Source: Candidatus Alistipes avicola (GTDB lineage Bacteria; Bacteroidota; Bacteroidia; Bacteroidales; Rikenellaceae). From it: a stretch of DNA of 64,000 nucleotides. Where the stretch lies: the NCBI GenBank assembly GCA_019118565.1, contig DWYR01000016.1:1-64000 (forward strand), written 5' to 3'. Both the position numbers and the translations under genes were made by a program. Shown here piece after piece: positions 43,287 through 52,246 of the stretch; within the stretch, counting starts at the first letter, position 1; each line of letters starts with the position of its first letter. The notes below the pieces were generated by a model that was given only the letters and a program-made list of their open reading frames with translations, did no database searches and had not been told where the DNA came from.

Positions 43287-43931
43287 ATGTATAATCGATA
43301 TGCGGCATCGACACCTCCGGTCGTTCTGAACCTGATCATCATCAATGCGATCATGTTGCTTGCAACCTCGCTGTTGCCGGATCCGGTCGTCAATAAGATA
43401 ATTTCGAATTTGGCGCTCTTCAACGTGGAGAGCCCGCTTTTCCACTCGTATCAGGTGGTAACCTATATGTTCCTGCATGGAGGGTTCTCCCATCTGTTTT
43501 TCAATATGTTCGCCCTGTGGATGTTCGGCCGTACGTTAGAGTATGAGTTGGGGTCGAAGCGCTTTTTGATCTATTATATGGTTTGCGGTATCGGTGCCGC
43601 CATATTGCAGTTGCTGGTGGGATGGCTGGAGTTCCACTTCGGTGGAGCCGGTGTCGTGGCGTTGTTCGCCCCGACGGTGGGAGCCTCCGGTGCGATCTTC
43701 GGACTGTTGCTGGCTTTCGGCGTATTGCACCCCAACGCGACCATCATGCTGCTTATCCCGCCGATCCCGCTGAAGGCTAAGTGGTTCGTTATCATTTACG
43801 GTGTGATCGAACTCTTCTTCGGAATGTCGGGACGAATGGATAACGTCGCCCACTTTGCCCACCTGGGCGGTATGTTGTGGGGATTCCTGTTGCTGTACTA
43901 TTGGAAACACAAAGGTTCGATTCGCTATTAG
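43287..43931 (+). CDS. Rhomboid-family intramembrane serine protease
   Basis: A 214-residue six-helix protein. The active serine is in VGASGAIFGLLLAFG (GxSG) and the catalytic histidine in HFAHLGGMLWGFLL. HGGFSHLFFNMFALWMFG holds the HxxxN pattern of helix 2. It cuts membrane helices of substrate proteins. A strong promoter lies upstream, and an endonuclease/phosphatase-fold protein gene follows 3 bp later, so the two are coexpressed. Confidence 0.93.
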   Translation: MYNRYAASTPPVVLNLIIINAIMLLATSLLPDPVVNKIISNLALFNVESPLFHSYQVVTYMFLHGGFSHLFFNMFALWMFGRTLEYELGSKRFLIYYMVCGIGAAILQLLVGWLEFHFGGAGVVALFAPTVGASGAIFGLLLAFGVLHPNATIMLLIPPIPLKAKWFVIIYGVIELFFGMSGRMDNVAHFAHLGGMLWGFLLLYYWKHKGSIRY

Positions 43932-43934
43932 TCG

Positions 43935-45101
43935 ATGAGTGAATATTATTACAACGATTATGGTCGTGCGGATACAACCGAGCGTCGGCACTCCCTCTTA
44001 GGACGGATTGTGGACGGGGTAATGATGATCCTCTCGGTCGTGGCCGGGTTGGCGATGATCTTTACCCTCCTGGCTCCGTACATACATCCTTCCCGCTATT
44101 GGATTTTCCCCGTTTTCGGGTTGATCGCACCGGCCGTTTATGCCGTGGTCGTGCTTTTTACGCTTTATTGGATCATTCGCTGGCGTTGGCGAGTAGCGGC
44201 TCCGCTGTTGTTGTTGCTAATTTTGGGATTCTTCAAAGTGTCTCTCTTCCTTAAGCCGGAATTGCGCCGTCATTATGGGGAAGAGGCACGGTACGGATCG
44301 GGTACGATTACCGTAATGACCTATAATGTCCGCAGTTTTTACAGCGATCAGAAGAAGTGGTCGTTCGACAGTGTGGCGATGCTGATCCATCAGGTCGATC
44401 CCGATATCATTTGCATTCAGGAGTTTGGCCTTAAAGCGGAAGATATGGACCGGATGGATGCTTTGTTGCCGGAATATACTCGAAGTTCGGTCCCCACAGA
44501 TCCCTCGGATGGGAACTCTCTGTTTTATCCGATTGCGGTTTATACCAAATACCGCGTGTTGGGGACTGCCTCTACGATTCTTCGGGAGTCTCCTTATGAG
44601 GGACAGTCTACATGGGTTGATCTGCGGATCGGAGAGGATACGGTACGAATCATCAATAACCATCTCCATTCCACTTCGATTACGGCCGATGACGAGGAGT
44701 TCCTCTCGAAAAAAGAGTTTCTGTCGGACACGGCCAGCAGCGCCAAGGTGAAGAGTATCGTACGTCGGTTCCATAACAATTCCGTGCTTCGAGCCAATCA
44801 GGCCGATACCATTGCTCAGGTTATTCGACAGACGCATCATGCACGGATTGTTTGCGGAGATTTCAACGATACCCCCATGTCGTATGTTTATCGTACGATG
44901 TCGAAGGGGTTGGATGATGCCTTCAGCAGTTGCGGGAAGGGATATTCCTACACCTTTCGAGGGTTTATGGATGCCCTGCGGATTGACTACGTCCTCTATT
45001 CCGAACCGTTGGAGTGTCTCTCCTACGAGGTGCTGTACGATGTGAAACTCTCGGACCACTATCCGGTGGTGGTGCGGTTGAGAAAGGTCGATGCTGATTA
45101 A
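43935..45101 (+). CDS. Membrane-anchored endonuclease/exonuclease/phosphatase-family protein
   Basis: A 388-residue protein. Two or three N-terminal membrane helices (about 30-105) are followed by an EEP domain: VMTYNVRSFYSDQKKW, IICIQEFG (metal-binding Glu), IINNHLHS, VCGDFNDTPMSYVY and SDHYPVVVRL (catalytic Asp-His). The domain faces the periplasm and could be a phosphodiesterase or nuclease; the substrate is not predictable. Typical Bacteroidota neighbour of the rhomboid gene, as I recall. Confidence 0.88.
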   Translation: MSEYYYNDYGRADTTERRHSLLGRIVDGVMMILSVVAGLAMIFTLLAPYIHPSRYWIFPVFGLIAPAVYAVVVLFTLYWIIRWRWRVAAPLLLLLILGFFKVSLFLKPELRRHYGEEARYGSGTITVMTYNVRSFYSDQKKWSFDSVAMLIHQVDPDIICIQEFGLKAEDMDRMDALLPEYTRSSVPTDPSDGNSLFYPIAVYTKYRVLGTASTILRESPYEGQSTWVDLRIGEDTVRIINNHLHSTSITADDEEFLSKKEFLSDTASSAKVKSIVRRFHNNSVLRANQADTIAQVIRQTHHARIVCGDFNDTPMSYVYRTMSKGLDDAFSSCGKGYSYTFRGFMDALRIDYVLYSEPLECLSYEVLYDVKLSDHYPVVVRLRKVDAD

Positions 45102-45114
45102 ATCACGATAAGAT

Positions 45115-45564
45115 ATGATTCTGGATTCATTGAAAAACGGATTCCTCTACTATGGAATCAACCCCCGCCTACAGCGGGCTTTCGAATACCTTGCAACGAC
45201 GGATCTCCGTGCGCTCGAATTGGGACGTCATGAGATTGACGGCGATGCAATCTTCATCAATGTGATGGAACTGGACCTGAAACGTCCGGAGGATGCCCCG
45301 ATCGAAGTTCACAACAAGTATATCGATATTCAGGTGCTGGTGGACGGAACGGCTGAAGAGATGGGATGGAGCGAGCGTCGCAACTGCAGCAAGCCTTGCG
45401 GACCTTTCGACGAGCAGAAGGATGTGCAGTTCTATGCCGACCGGCCTCAGAATTTCGTGTCGGTAAAACCGGGACAGTTCGCAATCTTCCTTCCTGAAGA
45501 TGCACACGCCCCGATGGTAGGTCAGGGACACATCAAAAAGGTCATTGTCAAAGTCCTGAAGTAG
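45115..45564 (+). CDS. YhcH/YjgK/YiaL-family protein
   Basis: A 149-residue cupin-like protein of the DUF386 family, with EVHNKYIDIQVLVDGTAEEMGW (metal-binding His/Glu), DVQFYADRPQNFVSVKPGQFAIFLPEDAHAPMVG with further His. E. coli members act near sialic acid or sugar-acid catabolism and may be sugar-acid isomerases or anomerases; no such genes lie beside this one. It begins 13 bp after the EEP gene. Confidence 0.9.
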   Translation: MILDSLKNGFLYYGINPRLQRAFEYLATTDLRALELGRHEIDGDAIFINVMELDLKRPEDAPIEVHNKYIDIQVLVDGTAEEMGWSERRNCSKPCGPFDEQKDVQFYADRPQNFVSVKPGQFAIFLPEDAHAPMVGQGHIKKVIVKVLK

Positions 45565-45584
45565 ATGTTTTTCTGGATACATGA

Positions 45585-45624
45585 AAAAAGAAGCGGCTTT
45601 CTTGCGAAGGCCGCTTCTTTTTTT
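45585..45624. terminator. Bidirectional terminator
   Basis: AAAAAGAAGCGGC and GCCGCTTCTTTTT form a 13-bp stem with U-tracts on both strands, between the convergent YhcH gene and flavodiiron gene. Confidence 0.8.
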
Positions 45625-45640
45625 GTTGCTTGTCGGAGTC

Positions 45641-46828
45641 TTACTTCTGAATTTTCTCCGCAACGGCACGTGCAAGCGTGCCGCAAAGCTCTGCACCTTG
45701 AGCGTCGTAACCTTGTTTCATTTCAATAGACGGACAAATGGGCTCCCATTTCATCTTGCGGGCAAACTCCTCCATGTGTTTTACAGCAGCTCCGGCCCAG
45801 GTGAACGATCCGAAGCAAGCGAAGTTACGGTGCGGAACACAGCGCTCGCTGAGCTTTTCAAGCAGCGTTTTTACTTCCGGGAAGAGTTCTGCATTGTAGG
45901 TGGGAGATCCCACGATGAGCGTATCGTATTTGAATACGTCGCGAAGAACGACCGAAATGTCTGCGTAGGAGAGATCGTAAACAAAGATCTTTTTCAGACC
46001 CTGGGTCGCCAGTTCGCGGGCGATCTTTTCTGCCATTTGAGCCGTGTTGCCATACATCGAACCGTAGGCGATAACGACACCCGGTTCTGCATCGTAGCGG
46101 CTCAGACGATCGTAGATCTCGATAACGCGGCCGATCTGCTCCTGCCATACCGGACCGTGGGTCGGACAGATCGTCTCGATGGCCAATCCTCCGAGTTTCT
46201 GCAATGCTTTCTGTACCGGGGCACCGTATTTGCCGACGATGCAGGCGTAGTAGCGGCGCATCTCGTCCCAGATGTGATCCAATTCAACTTGAGAGTCAAG
46301 AATTCCGCCGTTCAGGGCTCCGAACGTACCGAAAGCGTCGGCCGAGAAGAGAACCTTGTGTTCAGGGCAGTAGCTGACCATAACCTCGGGCCAGTGAACC
46401 ATGGGCGCGAAGTAGAACGAAAGCGATTTTTTACCCAGTGAGAGGTTGTCACCCTCCTTGACCTCGATCGTGTGGTCTTGAACGCCGTAGTAGCCGTTGA
46501 GCATCTGGATCGTTTTTGCATTGCCGATGATCTGCATCTCGGGATAGAGCAGACGCAGCGTACGGATCGATGAGGAGTGGTCCGGCTCCATGTGATCTAC
46601 GATCAGGTAGTCGATCGGACGGTTGCCGAGGATTGTACGGATGTTCTCAACGAATTGTTCCGCATAGGAGACTTCGACCGTGTCGATCAGGGCGACTTTT
46701 TCGTCTACAATCAGATATGAGTTGTAAGAGACACCATAAGGAAGTGACCATAAAGACTCGAAACGGGTCGTCGTACGGTCGTTCACTCCTACATAATGAA
46801 TTCCGGGGATTATTTCAGTAAAGGCCAT
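45641..46828 (-). CDS. FprA-type flavodiiron protein (A-type flavoprotein)
   Basis: A 395-residue protein. The metallo-beta-lactamase-like domain keeps the di-iron ligands HMEPDH (HxExDH near 82), H in MVHWPEVM, D in FSADAFG and H in CPTHGPVW. The C-terminal flavodoxin domain begins at VIAYGSMYGNTAQMAEKIA, which binds FMN phosphate, and continues with VGSPTYNAELFPEVK. It reduces oxygen to water or NO to N2O and protects an anaerobe from oxygen or nitrosative stress. No partner rubredoxin is encoded nearby. Confidence 0.93.
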   Translation of the reverse strand: MAFTEIIPGIHYVGVNDRTTTRFESLWSLPYGVSYNSYLIVDEKVALIDTVEVSYAEQFVENIRTILGNRPIDYLIVDHMEPDHSSSIRTLRLLYPEMQIIGNAKTIQMLNGYYGVQDHTIEVKEGDNLSLGKKSLSFYFAPMVHWPEVMVSYCPEHKVLFSADAFGTFGALNGGILDSQVELDHIWDEMRRYYACIVGKYGAPVQKALQKLGGLAIETICPTHGPVWQEQIGRVIEIYDRLSRYDAEPGVVIAYGSMYGNTAQMAEKIARELATQGLKKIFVYDLSYADISVVLRDVFKYDTLIVGSPTYNAELFPEVKTLLEKLSERCVPHRNFACFGSFTWAGAAVKHMEEFARKMKWEPICPSIEMKQGYDAQGAELCGTLARAVAEKIQK

Positions 46829-46858
46829 AACTATAACTTTTTTGAATTTTTACTTGCC

Positions 46859-46888
46859 CAAATTTATTCTCGATAAACTGGTCTCAAA
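46859..46888 (-). promoter_or_regulatory. Candidate promoter of the flavodiiron gene
   Basis: On the minus strand TTTG (46885-46888), an 18-nt spacer and TAAATTTG (46859-46866) fit the consensus apart from a spacer one base short. The start codon is at 46828. Confidence 0.4.
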
Positions 46889-47114
46889 TTGTTGAATGTG
46901 ATCGGGTGCGAAGGTAGTAAAAAATTTTTTATGCATTATCGGGGCTGATGTTTTTATTATATATTTGGAAGCGAGATATGACTCTATGCACGGAAAGACT
47001 TGCCCTGTCAAAAAATTACCATTCTTTTTTTGAGCAGAAGCCGAAAATGTCGTATCTTTTTTCTGTTCGAATCGAATTTTTATTCCCCTTTTTTGAATGT
47101 TTTGAAGGAAATAA

Positions 47115-47146
47115 TTTGTTTGCGAGGCAATAAAGTCCTATATTTG
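47115..47146 (+). promoter_or_regulatory. Promoter of the SusC/SusD operon
   Basis: TTTG at 47115-47118, a 20-nt spacer and TATATTTG at 47139-47146 match the Bacteroidota consensus exactly. The start lies 42 bp downstream at 47189. The other sequence between 46889 and 47114 is A+T-rich and shows no gene; ORF 46948-47133 is chance. Confidence 0.7.
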
Positions 47147-47188
47147 CTCGGAACTTTTTATTTCAAACTCAACTTTATATTAACGCTT

Positions 47189-50100
47189 ATGATTAAAAAA
47201 ATTGTACTATCGTTAATTACCGTGCTGAGTTTCTGTTCGTTAGCCATTGCGCAAAACAAGCAGGTCACAGGTACGGTTACTGATGTGCAGGGGGAGCCTA
47301 TCCTCGGAGCTACGGTTGTGGCCGAGGGTACTACTTCTGGTACGACGACCGACATTGACGGTCGGTTCGCATTGATGGTGCCGGCAGACGGTTCTATCGT
47401 GGTTTCGTTCATCGGTTATGAGACGAAGCATGTTTCTGTAGTCGGAATGACGAACGTCAACGTGACTCTGAAAGAGGCGAGCGAGATAATCGATGAGATT
47501 GTCGTTGTCGGTTATGGCTCTGGTAAGAAAATCTCCTCGGTTATCGGTCAGGTTGATCAGGTGAAGTCTGACAAGATCGAGAACCGTCCGAGCAACAACG
47601 TTGCCGATGCATTGCAGGGTCAGGTGGCCGGTCTTCAGATTATGACCGGTAGCGGTGAGGTGAACCAGACCTCTTCGATCCGTATCCACGGTATCGGTTC
47701 TATCAACGCAGGTACCTCTCCGTTGATCCTTCTGGATGGAGCGCCGATCTCCTCTTCTACGCTTTTGGCGTTGAACCAGAACGATATTGCATCGATCAAC
47801 GTCTTGAAGGATGCTGCCGCAACCTCTATCTACGGTTCGCGTGCTGCCAATGGTGTAATTTACGTTACGACCAAAACGGGTCGTCGCAACCAGGGCGAGG
47901 ATGTAGAGGTGACTCTGCGTGCCCAGTATGCAATGACCAGCGCAATCGATCCGCGTATTACGCCGATGAACAGCGAGGAGTTCATCAACTATCGTGCGGC
48001 ATCGGCTGTTGCTGACAAATACGGTGTTTACTCTCCGAACAACCGCAACTACAACACCTATTTGAATATCGAGCGCCAGAAATTGATCTCGCAGTACAAT
48101 ATCGATATGGATACCAATGTAAACTGGTGGGATGAGATCTTCGAGAAGAATGCTCCGATGTATCAGGTGGACTTGTCGGTAAGCGGAGGATCAGCCAAGA
48201 CGGCTTACTACTTCTCAGGTAACTTCTCGGATGAGACCGGTATTCTCCCGGGTTCTGCATCGCAGCGTTATACGTTCCGTACCAATGTGGATACGAAAGT
48301 AAACAACTGGTTGCGCGTGGGTTTGAATTTGGGTATGGGTTACACGGGAGCTTCGACTGCCGATACGGACAGCACTACGGGTGGCCTGTATGTGTCGAAC
48401 CCGGTTATCGCCGCGTTGATTACGCCGTCTTATCAGCCTCTTTATGACAAGGAAACGGGTGAGATGCTGAACTTCCTGACTCAGACATCGGCCGTCAACC
48501 CGCTGTTGACCCCCTACTACATGCCGCGCGGTTCGTCGCGTTTGCAGTTGAACGGTTCAGGTTATGTTGAGTTGACTCCGGTTAAGGGTTTGACGATCCG
48601 TTCGTCTTTGTCGGCCGACGGGTTCGACTGGCAGCCTTGGAGCAAGACTTCGCCGCTGACTCCTTCTCCGACGGGTGGTATCTTCGGTTCGGGTAGCGAT
48701 ACGGAGCTTTACCAGCGTCTCTACTCTTGGACGTGGACCAACACGGCGGAGTACAAGTTTACGTTGAATGACAAGCACAACTTCACGGCCCTGCTCGGTG
48801 AGGAGACCATTTACAACTCCAATACGAGCACCTCGTTCACGGTGATCGGTATCACTTCGTCCGACTACATCAATCCTTCGATGGGTTCCGAAGTGAGCTC
48901 ACTTCCTTCTTACGGTATTTCGCAGTCCGCAAGCAACTCGGTGTTCGGTCATTTGGAATACAACTTCGACGAGCGCTACTTCTTCGATGTTACGTTGCGT
49001 AACGATGCCAGCTCGCGTTTCGCAAAAGAGAAGCGTAATGCATTCTTCTATTCGGTTGGCGCAAAGTGGAACGTGAAACGCGAGAGCTTCCTGCGCGACA
49101 ACGAGACGATCTCCGATTTGGGTTTGAGCGTCAGCTACGGTACGCAGGGTAACTCCGATATCGGTTCTTATGCATACCTGCGTTATCTGGGTGCTTCTTC
49201 CGCTTACGACGGTACGACTACTTGGGCTCTTGCAGCTCTGGGAGATCCGAACCTGACTTGGGAGAAACAGTCTATTTTGAGCGTCAACTTGGATATCCAG
49301 CTTTGGAAGAAGTTGCGCGTTGAGTTGGGTTACTATCGTCGCCAGACGACCGACATGCTTTTCAGCATTCCGTTGGCTCCGTCGTCCGGTTTCTCGGCTC
49401 GCGCCGGAAATATCGGTGCCATGCGTAATAGCGGTGTTGACGTAACGATCAACTACGATATCTACAATACGAAAGATTGGTACATCAACTTCCGCACCAC
49501 CTTCAACTACAACAAGAACCAGGTTACCAAACTGTGGGATCCCTCTCTGAAGACGGTCAGCATGGGTAACGGTTTGTATGCATGGAGCGTTGGCGATCCT
49601 TATCCGACCTGGGAGATGCCGCAGTGGATGGGCGTAGACCCCAACTCCGGTTTGGATACTTGGGTATCGCTCGACGGTGGTATTACGACTGACTTCAACA
49701 ATGCAGCTTATGTAAATCAGGGTACCTCGTACATCGCACCTTATACGGGTGGTTTCAGCATCACGGCTCAGTGGAAGGGTCTGGCTCTGTCGGCCGACTT
49801 CTCGTGGGTTGCAGGCAACTACGTGTATAACAACACCATGTACTTCCTGGCCAACGGTCCTGTTGCTTTGAACAACGGTTTCAACGCTTGTACGGAGGCA
49901 TTCGACTACTGGAAAGAGCCGGGTGATGCTACGAAGTATCCTCGCTTGGATCAGGATATCCAGTTCGATACGCGTATGCTCGAGAAGGGTGACTTCATGC
50001 GTTTGAAGAACCTTCAGTTGTCCTATTCTCTGCCGACCCATATTCTGCAGAAGACGAAGTTTATCAAGGGACTTAAAGTTTGGATCGGTGGTCGAAACTT

Positions 50101-50215
50101 GTGGACCGTAACGGGTTACAACGGTTTGGATCCGGAGGCGGCTGAAATGGGTGTCGATGTCGACGTATACCCCAATACCCGTCAGATAACTTTCGGCCTT
50201 GAGTTTAAGTTCTAA
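47189..50215 (+). CDS. SusC/RagA-family TonB-dependent outer membrane transporter
   Basis: About 1008 residues. A signal peptide (MIKKIVLSLITVLSFCSLAIAQ) is followed by a carboxypeptidase-D-regulatory-like domain (VTGTVTDVQGEPILGATVVAEG), the plug (IDEIVVVGYGSGKKISSVIG, DALQGQVAGLQIM, VLKDAAATSIYGSRAANGVIYVTTK), and a 22-strand barrel ending TRQITFGLEFKF with the terminal aromatic. It imports nutrients with its SusD partner 42 bp downstream. There are no hydrolases nearby, so the substrate (glycan or peptide) is unknown. The track's start (47000) is upstream of the promoter. Confidence 0.94.
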   Translation: MIKKIVLSLITVLSFCSLAIAQNKQVTGTVTDVQGEPILGATVVAEGTTSGTTTDIDGRFALMVPADGSIVVSFIGYETKHVSVVGMTNVNVTLKEASEIIDEIVVVGYGSGKKISSVIGQVDQVKSDKIENRPSNNVADALQGQVAGLQIMTGSGEVNQTSSIRIHGIGSINAGTSPLILLDGAPISSSTLLALNQNDIASINVLKDAAATSIYGSRAANGVIYVTTKTGRRNQGEDVEVTLRAQYAMTSAIDPRITPMNSEEFINYRAASAVADKYGVYSPNNRNYNTYLNIERQKLISQYNIDMDTNVNWWDEIFEKNAPMYQVDLSVSGGSAKTAYYFSGNFSDETGILPGSASQRYTFRTNVDTKVNNWLRVGLNLGMGYTGASTADTDSTTGGLYVSNPVIAALITPSYQPLYDKETGEMLNFLTQTSAVNPLLTPYYMPRGSSRLQLNGSGYVELTPVKGLTIRSSLSADGFDWQPWSKTSPLTPSPTGGIFGSGSDTELYQRLYSWTWTNTAEYKFTLNDKHNFTALLGEETIYNSNTSTSFTVIGITSSDYINPSMGSEVSSLPSYGISQSASNSVFGHLEYNFDERYFFDVTLRNDASSRFAKEKRNAFFYSVGAKWNVKRESFLRDNETISDLGLSVSYGTQGNSDIGSYAYLRYLGASSAYDGTTTWALAALGDPNLTWEKQSILSVNLDIQLWKKLRVELGYYRRQTTDMLFSIPLAPSSGFSARAGNIGAMRNSGVDVTINYDIYNTKDWYINFRTTFNYNKNQVTKLWDPSLKTVSMGNGLYAWSVGDPYPTWEMPQWMGVDPNSGLDTWVSLDGGITTDFNNAAYVNQGTSYIAPYTGGFSITAQWKGLALSADFSWVAGNYVYNNTMYFLANGPVALNNGFNACTEAFDYWKEPGDATKYPRLDQDIQFDTRMLEKGDFMRLKNLQLSYSLPTHILQKTKFIKGLKVWIGGRNLWTVTGYNGLDPEAAEMGVDVDVYPNTRQITFGLEFKF

Positions 50216-50257
50216 TTCGTGAAAGATGATTTATAAAAATTAAACAAGGCTAAGAAT

Positions 50258-51814
50258 ATGAAAAAGATAAGTAATTTGATTGTGTCGTTGGGCGCCCTTC
50301 TTGCCCTGACATCTTGTGATTTGAACCTGGAGCCTCATACCGGCCCTAAAGCAGATGATCTGAAAACCTTTTCGCTGGAGTACTGCGAGGGTATGCGTGA
50401 CTACATCTACGTCGATATGAAGGCATTGCTTTCCGGTGATTTCTTTATCCAGACGGATCTTTATGCCGACATTTATACCCCTACTATTTTAACCGGTAAC
50501 GGAGGTGTTTATGTATACAACCAGAGATTGTATACCAACGACTCGACGGTATCGGGCTTCTGGAGTAGTTACTATGGTGCCATCAAGGATATCAACTATG
50601 CGAAGGAGCATCTCGAGAAAGCTCTTGAGTCTGGTATGTTGTCTGCAAACGAGATCTCTCTTGTAAAGGGATATATTGCAGAGATGCACTTCTTCCGTGC
50701 GTATGTAATGTACCGTCTTTCGTTGATGTTCTGCGAGGACTATGATCCTGCTCGTGCAACGGAGCAGTTGGGTGTTCCTTATCCGGTTCAGTGGGATCCT
50801 GAGGCTAAACTTCCTCGTAAGACGTTGGCTGATGTTTATACCCAGCTTGAGAAAGATTTGGTTGAGGCTGAGAAAGAGATTAACTCTTCCAACGCGAACT
50901 ACAAGGGTGGTGCTGCCGGTTCTTATTATGTAACCGAGAATGCATTGAAGGCGTTCCGTGCTCAGTATGCTTTGCAGATTCACGATTATCAGACTGCCAG
51001 CACTTTGGCAAAAGAACTTTACTCCTCCTATCCGTTGGTTCAGAGCAAGGATGAGTTGGAGCGTATGTGGTACTTGAGTGACAAGGCATCGGAGGACATT
51101 CTGGTGCTGAACACCATTCGTACGACATCGACCAGCACGAACTCGTTTGCCGATCTGATTCAGGCCAGCTGGGATGCAGCTTCGAGTCAGTATCTGTGCG
51201 GTCCGTACTATGTTCCCGAGCAGCACGTAGTCGATCTGTTCAGTGCAGAGGATTACCGTACGGGTATCTATATCTCTCAGTTGGATGATCCGGAATTCCC
51301 CTATACGATCAATGTACAGGGTTATACTTTCCAGGGTATCATGATCAAGAAGTTCATGGGAGACAAAACCTTCCAGACTTCCGATACGCAGCTGGGTTAT
51401 CGTATCGCTCCTAAGATGTTCCGTATTGCCGACATGTATCTGATCGATGCTGAGGCACAGTGGCGTTTGGGTGGCGATGCCGCAACTCCGCTGAATGATC
51501 TGCGTCAGTCTCGTGGTCTGGCAGCGCTCGATGCTGCGGCTAACATTGAGACCGAGCTCAAGAACGAACGTCTGCGCGAGATGGTTGCCGAGGGTACCCG
51601 TCTGTACGATTTGAAGCGTTGGGATGATCCTTTGATTCGTGATATCCAGTCTTCGTTGTCGCCTTTGTTCTACGGTACTTGGATGAATACGATTCCTGCA
51701 GATCAAGCATCGAGACCGTCTCAGTTGGCAACTCGTTACGCATGGCCGATTCCTTATACGGAGACGGTTCAGAACCCGAATATCGGTCCTCAGAACCCCG
51801 GTTATACGAACTAA
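50258..51814 (+). CDS. SusD/RagB-family surface lipoprotein
   Basis: A 518-residue protein with a lipoprotein signal (lipobox LTSCDL) and SusD features: FWSSYYGAIKDINYAKEHLEKALE, YIAEMHFFRAYVMYRLSLMFCEDY (TPR-like helices), and the C-terminal AEGTRLYDLKRWDDPLIRDIQ. It lies on top of the SusC barrel and binds the substrate. It probably forms a two-gene operon with the SusC gene and is followed by a terminator. Confidence 0.94.
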   Translation: MKKISNLIVSLGALLALTSCDLNLEPHTGPKADDLKTFSLEYCEGMRDYIYVDMKALLSGDFFIQTDLYADIYTPTILTGNGGVYVYNQRLYTNDSTVSGFWSSYYGAIKDINYAKEHLEKALESGMLSANEISLVKGYIAEMHFFRAYVMYRLSLMFCEDYDPARATEQLGVPYPVQWDPEAKLPRKTLADVYTQLEKDLVEAEKEINSSNANYKGGAAGSYYVTENALKAFRAQYALQIHDYQTASTLAKELYSSYPLVQSKDELERMWYLSDKASEDILVLNTIRTTSTSTNSFADLIQASWDAASSQYLCGPYYVPEQHVVDLFSAEDYRTGIYISQLDDPEFPYTINVQGYTFQGIMIKKFMGDKTFQTSDTQLGYRIAPKMFRIADMYLIDAEAQWRLGGDAATPLNDLRQSRGLAALDAAANIETELKNERLREMVAEGTRLYDLKRWDDPLIRDIQSSLSPLFYGTWMNTIPADQASRPSQLATRYAWPIPYTETVQNPNIGPQNPGYTN

Positions 51815-51840
51815 TTTCCATTGGTGAAATAAATCTTGAA

Positions 51841-51873
51841 AGAAGGAGAGCGTGAGTTCTCCTTCTTTTTTTT
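51841..51873 (+). terminator. Terminator of the SusC/SusD operon
   Basis: AGAAGGAGA and TCTCCTTCT form a 9-bp stem with an 8-base loop, followed by eight T residues, 26 bp after the SusD stop. Confidence 0.85.
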
Positions 51874-52246
51874 GGGGAGGGGGGGAAAGGAAAAAGAAGC
51901 AGAATCGCGAAGAGAACTTTCTCTGTTCCCGAGATGGCCATGCGGATAAGAGTTTCGATTTATTTTGTGGCTTTTCAGGTCGGGAAAAGTCGCTTCTTTG
52001 CGGAATACTTCTCCTCAAAATCTTTTGAGAGGATAGAGGAGATCGCTCTCTGTCGTATGGGCTGGATCCCGGACGACGGAGTCTGGTTTAGAGACTGGAA
52101 ACGAGTGAAGAGCAGCCTGAATAGATCTTGAATAGATCTTAATAGGCGGTTGAATCCAATTTTGGGACAGGACTCTTGAAGATCGAGGTGGGCAAGGGGA
52201 GAAAACGCGTCGGGGATGGGAACTGATGCGTTGTCTTGTGGTAAGG
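51874..52246. other. Intergenic region, no supported gene
   Basis: About 370 bp between the SusD terminator and the end of the MFS gene. ORF 51934-52131 shows no recognisable motif. An 11-bp unit GAATAGATCTT is duplicated in tandem at 52119-52140. No RNA gene or promoter was recognised. Confidence 0.4.

Noticed and set aside
51934-52131. 65-aa ORF after the SusC/SusD terminator
   Set aside because: No motif, no binding site for ribosomes and no sign of a promoter; likely chance.
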